Both the position numbers and the translations under genes were made by a program. Source: Aureimonas sp. SK2 (GTDB taxonomy: Bacteria; Pseudomonadota; Alphaproteobacteria; Rhizobiales; Rhizobiaceae). From it: a stretch of DNA of 64,000 bases. Below the pieces are notes generated by a model. That model saw nothing but the letters and a program-made list of their open reading frames with translations. It was not told the origin of the DNA and did not search any database. The DNA lies in assembly GCF_029813115.1 (NCBI RefSeq), contig NZ_JAPZDS010000008.1, positions 62,001 to 126,000 on the forward strand, in the 5' to 3' direction. Numbering within the stretch: the first letter of the stretch is position 1; every line of letters begins with the position of its first letter. Positions 1 through 7,043 of this stretch are shown here, in pieces.

Positions 1-378
1 GGGGCGGCCGAGCACGATCCTGTCGGCCGGCTCGCCCGTCTCGCGCTCCAGCTTTTCGCGCAGGTGCCGCAGAAAGCGCCCGATCAGCGCCTCGAAGCTC
101 ATGCGCTCGCGCCCGACCTGCGTCGTCTCCTTCATCAGCGACGAGCCGAGGATGCTTTTGAGCGCGCGCATGAAGCGACCTTCCGCCCCGTCGACATATT
201 CGAACACGGCGCGCCGCCCGAAATAGGTCTGCCCGTCCTCCAGCGAGAAGAACAAGGCGGAAGGGATCGTCAGGTGCTCGCCTTCCACGGGCAGGAGCCG
301 CGGCGCGCCGCCGGGCGCGCAGAGGGAGAGAGTCGAATTGGTCGTGCCGAAGTCGAGGCCGGCGAAACTGGCGGACAT
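1..378 (-). CDS. Hsp70-family (YegD-like) chaperone, N-terminal fragment
   Basis: The gene runs off the left edge, so only the first 126 residues are seen. Reading starts at an ATG at 378 and opens with MSASFAGLDFGTTNS, the phosphate-1 loop (GxDFGTTNS) of the actin/Hsp70 ATPase fold. It continues with LTIPSALFFS and YFGRRAVFEY, typical of the YegD branch of Hsp70-like proteins rather than of DnaK. Family members are cytoplasmic ATP-dependent chaperone-like proteins of poorly defined client range. The C-terminal two thirds is outside the window, so the presence of a substrate-binding domain cannot be judged. No co-transcribed partner is visible; the next gene (507-1490) is on the same strand upstream but is followed by a hairpin. 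Confidence 0.85.
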   Translation of the reverse strand, partial: MSASFAGLDFGTTNSTLSLCAPGGAPRLLPVEGEHLTIPSALFFSLEDGQTYFGRRAVFEYVDGAEGRFMRALKSILGSSLMKETTQVGRERMSFEALIGRFLRHLREKLERETGEPADRIVLGRP

Positions 379-486
379 GGAAGGGGGCTCGCGAAAAACG
401 GCGTCGCCACCTCGCTCGAACGAGGCGCCGGGACGGGGGAGGGGGCGGGGCGGTCCCTCTAGCCCATCGACCGGTCGAAGGAAAGA

Positions 487-504
487 GGGCGCGGTCCCGC
501 GCCC
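487..504 (-). terminator. hairpin after the GT2 gene
   Basis: A 7-bp perfect inverted repeat (GGGCGCG, 4-nt loop, CGCGCCC) lies just after the stop of the 507-1490 gene. On the minus strand it is followed by TCTTTCC, so it looks like a weak intrinsic terminator. Confidence 0.5.
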
Positions 505-506
505 CG

Positions 507-1490
507 TCAGTTCGCCTCGGGCTTGCGGTACTGCTCGCCGATCCGCCCGAACTCGCCCTGAAGGCGCCCGAGCGCGATCTGGAGCGGATAGAGGCCTATC
601 AGCAGCGAGCGCTGCCGCAGCGTCTGGACGATGGCCCGGGGCGGGGCGGCCAGAAGCAGCGCCGCCGTCTTGGCGGCCGAACGCAGGCGCCCCTCGCGCC
701 GCCGCTGGATCTCGCTCGACAGGGCGCCGTTGCGCAGGGACCGCGCGTGGATCCAGGACCATTCCTTGCGCCGGGCGGGCACCGTCTCGGCCACGGGCGC
801 CTCCGCGCACCAGCCGAAGCGCGCCCCCTGAAGCGCGGCGCGCGAGAAGAAGTCCGAATCGCCCCCGCCGGTGAAGTTGAAGGCGGTGTCGAACATCGGA
901 TCGCCCATGCGCTCGATAAGCGCGCGGGACAGGCAGAGATTGCCGGAGGAGTAGAGGATCTGCACGGTGCCCGTGGCCGCGTAGGGCGGCCGGAACACCG
1001 GGTGCCGCGCCAGCGCCTCGCCGCCGCCGCCCTCGAAGACCGGCACCTGCGGCCCCCCCACGACATCGACGCCGAGCCGCTCCAGCGTTCCCGCCATCCG
1101 TTCGACCCAGGCCGGGCCCGCCGCCTCGTCGTCGTCGATCACGAGGCAATGTCGCATGGCCGGGAACTCGGCCAAGGCCGTCGAGAAACCGGCATTGTAG
1201 GCCGAGCAGTTCCCCCGCTCGTGCGCGACCAGGATCAGGCCTGGGATCGCGCCATCCTCGAACAGCGCGCGGGCGGCATGGAGCCCCTCGCGCCCTTCGG
1301 CGTCGTTCTCCATCACGATCACGGCAAGACGCCGTCCGGTTTCCTGCGCCCGCAGGGAGGCGAGCGTGCGCAGGAGCCCTTCCGGCCGGCGGAAGGTGGG
1401 CAGGATCGCCAACGCGTCGAAGCCCTCCGGCGGGTGGGGCGAGCGGGCTTCGATAGTGACGCTAGGGGAGAAGGGGGCGGAAGCGGACAT
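507..1490 (-). CDS. family 2 glycosyltransferase
   Basis: This is a 327-residue GT-A fold glycosyltransferase. The N-terminal strand LAILPTFRRPEGL (about residues 27-40) matches the nucleotide-sugar binding start of GT2 enzymes. A metal-binding acidic cluster, VIDDDE, is at 117-122, and GGGDSDFF at 208-215 fits the downstream acceptor/ED region. It would transfer a sugar from an NDP-sugar to a growing polysaccharide at the cytoplasmic face of the inner membrane; the sugar and linkage cannot be told. It is divergent from the GT4 gene at 1617 and lies at the edge of the exopolysaccharide locus, so a role in that polymer is inferred. The C-terminus has a hydrophobic, arginine-rich stretch that may sit on the membrane. 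Confidence 0.85.
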   Translation of the reverse strand: MSASAPFSPSVTIEARSPHPPEGFDALAILPTFRRPEGLLRTLASLRAQETGRRLAVIVMENDAEGREGLHAARALFEDGAIPGLILVAHERGNCSAYNAGFSTALAEFPAMRHCLVIDDDEAAGPAWVERMAGTLERLGVDVVGGPQVPVFEGGGGEALARHPVFRPPYAATGTVQILYSSGNLCLSRALIERMGDPMFDTAFNFTGGGDSDFFSRAALQGARFGWCAEAPVAETVPARRKEWSWIHARSLRNGALSSEIQRRREGRLRSAAKTAALLLAAPPRAIVQTLRQRSLLIGLYPLQIALGRLQGEFGRIGEQYRKPEAN

Positions 1491-1503
1491 GACATGTCTC
1501 TAA

Positions 1504-1527
1504 CGCCGGAGTGTTGAAGATCCGGCG
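1504..1527. promoter_or_regulatory. dyad in the divergent GT2/GT4 promoter region
   Basis: CGCCGGA and TCCGGCG form a perfect 7-bp inverted repeat around a 10-nt spacer, inside the 126-bp region between two divergent glycosyltransferase genes. It could be an operator or a 5'-UTR hairpin; no known regulator is recognised. Confidence 0.3.
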
Positions 1528-1616
1528 AACGCCACACGGGAAACTTGCGGCTTTGACGAAATCGCAAGGGGCGGGATGCGAGGGTGGGGATTGAACAGGA
1601 CAGAGCCGAACCGCCG

Positions 1617-2831
1617 ATGCATATCCTTTTCGTGACATCGCTTCTGCCCGAGCGGGAACCGGCGACCGGATTCGAGATCGCCAACCGCGCGATCGTCTCG
1701 GCCTACCGGGCGGCGGGCGCGGCGGTGACGGTGGCGGGCTTTCGTCGGCCCGGCGCAGACCGGCCGGCCGAGCCGCACGTGGATCTCGGCGAACTCGCCA
1801 TCGAGAACGCCGGTGCCGGTGCCGTCCGCAAGATCGGATGGGTCCTGGCGGCGTTGCGCTCCGGCCTGCCGGTCGGGGCGGGCAAGCTCCGGGTGATGCC
1901 AGAACGCGACCTTCTCCACCGGCTGGCCGCCGCCGGCCCGTTCGACGCCGTGGTCCTCTCGGCCGCCCAGCTTCCGGTCGCCTTTCCCGGCCTCCTTCAG
2001 CTCGCGGTCCCGATCTTCGTCGCTCACAACGTGGAGCATCTGTCGGCCGCCGAGATGAGCCGCAGCGCGTCCGGCCTTGGGACGCGCCTCCTCTACGGCC
2101 GGGAGGCGCGGCTTCTCCGGGCGGCGGAAGCGCGGCTGTGCGCCGAGGCGCGGGTGATCCACAGCCTAGCGGCCGCCGATGCCGAGCGGCTCGGCCTCAA
2201 GGGCGACCCCCGTTCGCTTCCGCTCAGCCTCAGCGTCGGGCGGGGCGTCGCGCCCCATGACGAAGGGCGGCGGGACTTCGACGTCGTGATGATCGGAACC
2301 TGGAGCTGGGCGCCCAATCGCCTCGGCCTCGACTGGTTCGCCGCCGAGGTCGCGCCGCGCCTCGACCCCGAGATCCGCCTCGGCATCGCCGGGCGCTTCG
2401 ACGGCGCGCCGCCGTCCGCGCCCGCCTCTGTCGAATTTCTCGGCCGCGTGCCGGACGCGCAGGCCTTTCTCCGGTCCGGCCGCGTCGTGGCGCTCGCCAC
2501 GCGCGGCGGCACCGGGGTCCAGCTCAAGACCATCGAGACCCTGGAAGAGGGCATGCCGGCCGTCGCCACGCCCTCCGCCCTTCGCGGCATCGGCGCGGCG
2601 CTGCCCGGCAACGTGCGCGTGTCCGACGATCCGCAAGGGTTCGCCGATGCGCTGGCGGATCTCGTGCGCCGCGAGCGGGCCGGCGAGCCGCTGCGCCTCG
2701 ACGGGCGCGCCTTCGCCGAGCGCCAGCGCGCCGACCTCGAACGCGGCGTGCGCGCCGGGCTCGCCCTGATCGGGCTGGCCCGTGCGCCCGGCCGCTCCAT
2801 CGATCCAATCCCGGAGGCCCTCGCGTCATGA
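1617..2831 (+). CDS. family 4-like glycosyltransferase (GT-B fold)
   Basis: The product has 404 residues from the ATG at 1617; a GTG at 1584 would add 11 residues that do not look conserved. It opens with MHILFVTSLLPERE, the usual first strand of GT-B glycosyltransferases, has HNVEH at about 137-141, and has a C-terminal NDP-sugar site region around residue 295-310 (RGGTGVQLKTIETLEEGMP, with the Gly/Glu pattern of GT4). It likely adds a sugar to the undecaprenyl-linked repeat unit of the locus polysaccharide. Its TGA overlaps the ATG of the WecG-like gene (ATGA at 2828-2831), so the two are translationally coupled. Donor and acceptor are unknown. Confidence 0.8.
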   Translation: MHILFVTSLLPEREPATGFEIANRAIVSAYRAAGAAVTVAGFRRPGADRPAEPHVDLGELAIENAGAGAVRKIGWVLAALRSGLPVGAGKLRVMPERDLLHRLAAAGPFDAVVLSAAQLPVAFPGLLQLAVPIFVAHNVEHLSAAEMSRSASGLGTRLLYGREARLLRAAEARLCAEARVIHSLAAADAERLGLKGDPRSLPLSLSVGRGVAPHDEGRRDFDVVMIGTWSWAPNRLGLDWFAAEVAPRLDPEIRLGIAGRFDGAPPSAPASVEFLGRVPDAQAFLRSGRVVALATRGGTGVQLKTIETLEEGMPAVATPSALRGIGAALPGNVRVSDDPQGFADALADLVRRERAGEPLRLDGRAFAERQRADLERGVRAGLALIGLARAPGRSIDPIPEALAS

Positions 2832-3634
2832 TCGAACCCGCGCCCTTGCCGCAGGTCGCCGAAGCGGTCGTCCCCGTCCCCCATGTCGCGCCGGCACCTC
2901 TGCCGGTGCGGCGCCTCGGTGCGCTCGATGTCGTGGTGGCGACCGGCGAGGAGGTGATCTCGCGCATCGACGCGGCGCTTGCCGAGCGCACGCGGCTCGC
3001 CGTCGCCTTCGTCAACGCCCATTGCGTCAACGTGTCCCTGGCGGATGCGGCCTACAGTGCGGTGATGGCCGACATGCTGTGCCTGGCCGACGGCGTCGGC
3101 GTGGATGTCGGCTCGCGCATGCTTTACGGCGAGCCTTTCCCGGAGAATCTCAACGGCACCGACTTCCTGCCCCGTTTCCTGAAGGAAACCCGGCACACGC
3201 TGCGGGTGGGCATCGTCGGCGGCGAGCCGGGCATCGCCGATCGGGCCGCCGAGCGCTTCGGCGAGACGTTTCCCCAGCACCGCTTCATCGCCGCCGCGCA
3301 CGGCTACTTCTCCGAAGGCACGGAGACCGATCAGGTTCTCGACTGGATCCGGCTCTCGCGGCTGGACGTGCTTCTGGTCGGCATCGGCGTGCCGCGCCAG
3401 GAACTCTTCATCGCGCGGCATATCGGCGAACGCGAGGCGCCGGTGAGCTTCGCCGTGGGGGCGCTTCTCGACTTCACCGCCGGCAAGGTGGCCCGCGCGC
3501 CGGCCTTCGTGCGGCGTATCCGAGTCGAATGGGTGTGGCGGCTGATGATCGAGCCGCGGCGGCTCGCCAAGCGCTATCTCGCGGGCAATCCGGCCTTTCT
3601 GGCGCGCATCGCCCGCCAGCGCCTGCGCAAGTAG
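2828..3634 (+). CDS. WecG/TagA/CpsF-family glycosyltransferase
   Basis: The 268-residue protein has the hallmark features of the GT26 (WecG/TagA/CpsF) family: the FVNAHCVN segment near residue 60, LADGVGVDV near 87, VGIVGGEPG near 130, VGIGVPRQELF near 184 and GALLDFTAGKVARAP near 215. The family transfers N-acetylmannosamine, ManNAcA or glucose-type residues onto lipid-linked intermediates. The C-terminus (residues 230-268) is basic and aromatic, as in enzymes that attach to the inner membrane. It starts inside the stop codon of the upstream GT4 gene and is followed 5 nt later by the DUF6492 gene, so the three form one operon for building the repeat unit. Confidence 0.88.
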   Translation: MIEPAPLPQVAEAVVPVPHVAPAPLPVRRLGALDVVVATGEEVISRIDAALAERTRLAVAFVNAHCVNVSLADAAYSAVMADMLCLADGVGVDVGSRMLYGEPFPENLNGTDFLPRFLKETRHTLRVGIVGGEPGIADRAAERFGETFPQHRFIAAAHGYFSEGTETDQVLDWIRLSRLDVLLVGIGVPRQELFIARHIGEREAPVSFAVGALLDFTAGKVARAPAFVRRIRVEWVWRLMIEPRRLAKRYLAGNPAFLARIARQRLRK

Positions 3635-3639
3635 GCGCC

Positions 3640-4512
3640 ATGCGCTTCGCGCTCGTCACCTCCAGCTACCGGGGCGACCTGGAGCGCTGCCGCCTCCTGT
3701 GCGACAGCATCGACCGCTTCGTCAGCGGCCATAGCTGCCATTACATCCTGGTCGAGGCGCGCGACCTCGCGCTGTTCCGACCGCTGGAGGGCGAAAAGCG
3801 CAAGATCGTCTCCGAGCGCGACCTCCTGCCCTGGTGGCTGCGACCGGTGAGGCACCCGCGCAAGGCGGGCCGCCGGCTCTGGCTGCATCCTTTCGGCTTG
3901 CCGCTGCACGGCTGGCACGTCCAGCAGCTGCGCCGGTTCGCCATGGCGGCGGCGATGGAGGAGGAGGCGATGGTGTCTCTGGATTCCGACGTCGTCTTCG
4001 TGAAGCCGTTCCGCATCGGCGAGTTCGAGAGCGGTGGGCGCGTCGCCTTCTATCGCGAGCCCGGCGGCATGAGCCGCGTCCTGCCGCATCTGAAAGCCGA
4101 GCACGAGGTCTGGACGCGCCGCGCCGACAGGCTGATCGGCGCGGGCGACGCGTCCCCCGTCGACACGACCTACATCGCCACGCTGATCGCCTGGCGGCGC
4201 GATACGGTGCGCGACCTTCTCCGACGCGTGGCCGCGGTCGCCCGGCGCCCGGCCATGGTCGCGCTCGTCGCCTCGCGCGCCCTGTCGGAATGCACGATCT
4301 ATGGCCGCTTCGTGGATGCGGTGGAAGGCCGGCCCGATCGCCACTTGCCCGAATCGCGCCAGCGCTGCGCCGTCTACTGGGACGGCCCGCCGCTGGACGA
4401 GCAAGGCCTCTCGGATTTCCTGGCGGGCTTGGCGCCGGATCAGGTCGCGGTCGGTCTCCAGTCCTTCACCGGCACCGACCCGGCGCTGATCCGTCGCGCC
4501 GCCGGACTCTGA
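3640..4512 (+). CDS. DUF6492-type putative glycosyltransferase
   Basis: A 290-residue protein begins at the ATG at 3640, 5 nt after the previous stop. It starts MRFALVTSSYRGDLERCRLLC, a GT-A-like first strand, and has a DxD-type motif in SLDSDVVFVKPF at about 112-123 followed by a conserved-looking VDTTYIATLIAWRR segment. This pattern matches proteins annotated as DUF6492, thought to be glycosyltransferases. Position at the end of the glycosyltransferase operon supports a role in exopolysaccharide assembly. It converges with the flippase gene with only 8 bp between the stops. The family assignment is from memory of its pattern and the substrate is unknown. Confidence 0.7.
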   Translation: MRFALVTSSYRGDLERCRLLCDSIDRFVSGHSCHYILVEARDLALFRPLEGEKRKIVSERDLLPWWLRPVRHPRKAGRRLWLHPFGLPLHGWHVQQLRRFAMAAAMEEEAMVSLDSDVVFVKPFRIGEFESGGRVAFYREPGGMSRVLPHLKAEHEVWTRRADRLIGAGDASPVDTTYIATLIAWRRDTVRDLLRRVAAVARRPAMVALVASRALSECTIYGRFVDAVEGRPDRHLPESRQRCAVYWDGPPLDEQGLSDFLAGLAPDQVAVGLQSFTGTDPALIRRAAGL

Positions 4513-4520
4513 CCCGCAGC

Positions 4521-5813
4521 TCAGGCGGGCCGGGCGATCGGCGCGCGGCGCATGTCGAGCGCCATATAGGTGGCCATGGCGGAGGCGAGCCAGAGCGCGG
4601 CGAAGACGCCGTTCAGCCCCAGCACCCACTGCGTATCCCCCGACGCCTGCCCGCCGCCCAGCACCAGCGTCAGGAGGCCGCCCTTCATCAGGGTCAGGAA
4701 GGCGAGGATCGTGGCACGCACGCCGGTCCGCCCGCGCGCATAGAGAAGCTCCCCCTGGTATTCCACGAGGTTGCGGAAGGCCGGCACCAGAAGCGCCATG
4801 AGAACGAGCGGCGCGGCGTCCGCGACGTTCGTGCCGAGCAGCGTCGGGCGGATGTGGAGGACAAGGCCGAGCGCAGCGAGACCGCCGGCCGAAACGAGCG
4901 CGATGCCGGCCTCGACGCCCCAGCGCACGCGCCAGGAGTCCAGCCGGTCCGGCTGTCGCATCAGCGTCTGCACCACCATCATGTTGAACGAGCGCACGGG
5001 CAGGGCCGTCAGGTCCACGAGCCGCATCAGCATGGCGTAGAGGCCGGCGACATGCGGGCCGCCGAGTGAGAGGACCAGAAGCTTGTCGAGTTCGGACTGG
5101 AGATAGAACAGGACCTCGGCCCCCGCCACGGCCAGGCTGTCGGCCGCCCGGCGACGGTAGAGGTCCGGACGCCAGCGCAGGCGCTGGCGGGGGTAGAGGA
5201 AGAGAATGCCGCCGAGCGCCGCCGTGCCGTTGGCGGCGAGGTAGAACAGGCTCCAGACGGCCAGTCCCCCGTCCCGCCCGGCGCTCGCCGCGAACAGGAG
5301 GGCGGCGGCCGCCTTGGCTCCCGTGCCCGCCACCACGAGGACGGAGGCCCGCCCGAAGCGGTTCATGCCGTTGTTGACGATGCACACGACCTCGAGCGCC
5401 CGCCAGCAGACAACTTCCGCGGCGACGATCGCGGCAAAGGGGCCGGGCGCCATGTCGCCGGCAAAGACGCCGAGAAAGAACAGGAGGCCGCCGAGCGCCA
5501 CGAGCGGCAGGGAGGCGACGAAGGCCGCCAGGAGCCCCGCCGTGTAGGTGCCGATGAGATGCGGCTTGCGGGTGGCCGAGCGGTAGAGCGGCGAGACGAA
5601 GCCGAGACCGGCGATGCGCGACAGGACGATGCCGGTGGCCGAAGCGGTGGCGAACAGGCCGAACTCCGACACGGACAGGACGTTGGCGACGGCCGTGAAA
5701 TAGGCGAGCGACAGGACGAGCCGGCCGCCCGAGCCGCCGAGGAGCTTGGCGTAGTCGCGCGCGACGTTCAGCTTTGCTTCAAGACTTCCTGTCAGGACTC
5801 CAGGTCGTCGCAT
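4521..5813 (-). CDS. Wzx-like polysaccharide flippase
   Basis: The product has 430 residues from the ATG at 5813 (MRRPGVLTGSLEAKLN); an upstream ATG at 5891 would overlap the divergent GH10 gene and adds an unlikely leader. It is strongly hydrophobic with about 12 membrane segments spread over the whole length, which is the MOP/polysaccharide-transport (O-antigen flippase) architecture. Charged residues within membrane regions such as QSELDKLLVLSLGG (around residue 225) are typical for Wzx proteins that flip undecaprenyl-PP-linked repeat units across the inner membrane. It sits among glycosyltransferase, GumC-like and CapD-like genes, which fits a Wzx/Wzy-type pathway, although no Wzy polymerase is visible in this window. 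Confidence 0.82.
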   Translation of the reverse strand: MRRPGVLTGSLEAKLNVARDYAKLLGGSGGRLVLSLAYFTAVANVLSVSEFGLFATASATGIVLSRIAGLGFVSPLYRSATRKPHLIGTYTAGLLAAFVASLPLVALGGLLFFLGVFAGDMAPGPFAAIVAAEVVCWRALEVVCIVNNGMNRFGRASVLVVAGTGAKAAAALLFAASAGRDGGLAVWSLFYLAANGTAALGGILFLYPRQRLRWRPDLYRRRAADSLAVAGAEVLFYLQSELDKLLVLSLGGPHVAGLYAMLMRLVDLTALPVRSFNMMVVQTLMRQPDRLDSWRVRWGVEAGIALVSAGGLAALGLVLHIRPTLLGTNVADAAPLVLMALLVPAFRNLVEYQGELLYARGRTGVRATILAFLTLMKGGLLTLVLGGGQASGDTQWVLGLNGVFAALWLASAMATYMALDMRRAPIARPA

Positions 5814-5837
5814 CGAGGCACCGGGGCAGCGGACGAG

Positions 5838-6947
5838 ATGAGCATGGACGTTCCGGGCACCCTCCGCGCAGGCTCCCGCCGCCTTTTTCATAACGGTGCG
5901 AGCTTAACGCGCCGTTCGTTTCTGGGCGGCGCAGCGGCCGCCGCCGCCGGGCTCGCCTTGCCGGCCACGGCCGCGCCGAAGGGTATTCCGTTCGGGGCGG
6001 CCATCCAGTCCGAGCATTTCGAGGACACGAGCTATCGCGATCTCTTCGCGCGCGAATGCGACCTCGTCCTGCCGATGAACGAGCTGAAGTTCGCCCTTGT
6101 CCAGCCGGAGCGCGGTCAGTTCGACTTCAGCCGCGCCGACCGGCTGCTCGACTTCTGCCGCGACAACGGCAAGACCGCGCGCGGCACGACCTTCGTCTGG
6201 TACTCCACCAATCCGGCCTGGGTGGAGGCGATCGAAGACCCCGTCGAACTGGAACGCGCGCTCGTCGATCACATCGAGCGCGTCGCGGACCACTGCAAGG
6301 GGCGGCTGACGAGCTGGGACGTCGTCAACGAGGTGATCGCGCACGAGCCGGAGGAGAACGGCGGCCCCTTGCGCGACACGTTCTGGCTCCGCCGCCTCGG
6401 ACCCCGGCATATCCCGATCGCCTTTGTGGCCGCTTCGCGCGCCGACCCGAAGGCGAAGATGGTGCTCAACGAATATGATCTCGAGTTTCGCGGGCCGCGC
6501 TTCGACCAGCGCCGGGCCATCGCCCTGTCCATCGTGCGCCAGCTCCAGGATGCCGGCATCCGCATCGACGCGGCGGGCCTCCAGGCCCATCTCTACGCCC
6601 ACCAGGAGATCGACGTGGAGGCGCTCGCGCGCTTCGGCGCCGACCTGAAGGCCTTGGGCGTCGGGATTCTCACCACCGAGCTCGACGTCATCGACTTCCA
6701 GGTCCCCGGAGGCCCGGAGGAGATCGACCGGGCGGCGGCCAAGGTGGTGGGCGACTATCTCGACGGGCTCCTCGGCGGCCAGCGACCGGAGACGGTGATC
6801 ACCTGGGGGCTGACCGACCGCTACAACTGGGTCGAGGACGTGATGCCCCGCGGCGACGGCCAGCCCTGCCGGCCCCTGCCGTTCGACGCCGACCTGAGGC
6901 CGAAGGCCTGGTACGGCGACCTACGCCGCCGGCTTGCGCAGGGCTGA
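5838..6947 (+). CDS. Tat-exported GH10 endo-1,4-beta-xylanase-like glycosidase
   Basis: The product has 369 residues from the ATG at 5838, 24 bp from the divergent flippase start. The N-terminus has a twin-arginine signal (TRRSFLGG at 24-31, followed by an Ala-rich hydrophobic stretch and a likely cut near ATA-AP, residue 46). The mature part is a GH10 TIM barrel: NELKF near 80, acid/base Glu165 in WDVVNE, and nucleophile Glu281 in TTELDV. GH10 enzymes cut beta-1,4 xylan-type backbones by a retaining mechanism. Placement inside an exopolysaccharide locus suggests that the native substrate is the bacterium's own polymer (trimming or release), but plant xylan remains possible. A perfect 8-bp dyad follows the stop. 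Confidence 0.88.
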   Translation: MSMDVPGTLRAGSRRLFHNGASLTRRSFLGGAAAAAAGLALPATAAPKGIPFGAAIQSEHFEDTSYRDLFARECDLVLPMNELKFALVQPERGQFDFSRADRLLDFCRDNGKTARGTTFVWYSTNPAWVEAIEDPVELERALVDHIERVADHCKGRLTSWDVVNEVIAHEPEENGGPLRDTFWLRRLGPRHIPIAFVAASRADPKAKMVLNEYDLEFRGPRFDQRRAIALSIVRQLQDAGIRIDAAGLQAHLYAHQEIDVEALARFGADLKALGVGILTTELDVIDFQVPGGPEEIDRAAAKVVGDYLDGLLGGQRPETVITWGLTDRYNWVEDVMPRGDGQPCRPLPFDADLRPKAWYGDLRRRLAQG

Positions 6948-6951
6948 ACGA

Positions 6952-6975
6952 TTAAGACGGAGTTCGGCGTCTTAA
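6952..6975. promoter_or_regulatory. TTAAGACG/CGTCTTAA dyad between GH10 and gumC-like genes
   Basis: TTAAGACG and CGTCTTAA are perfect inverted repeats with an 8-nt loop, starting 5 nt after the GH10 stop and followed by CGGTTTGTTT. It may be a weak terminator or an operator for the next gene; the A/T-rich outer arms stand out in this GC-rich locus. Confidence 0.4.
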
Positions 6976-7043
6976 CGGTTTGTTTCCCATGAATGGTGAA
7001 GGGTGAGGCTCGCAAACCGCGCTTTCCTGTCCAGGGCCGACCC

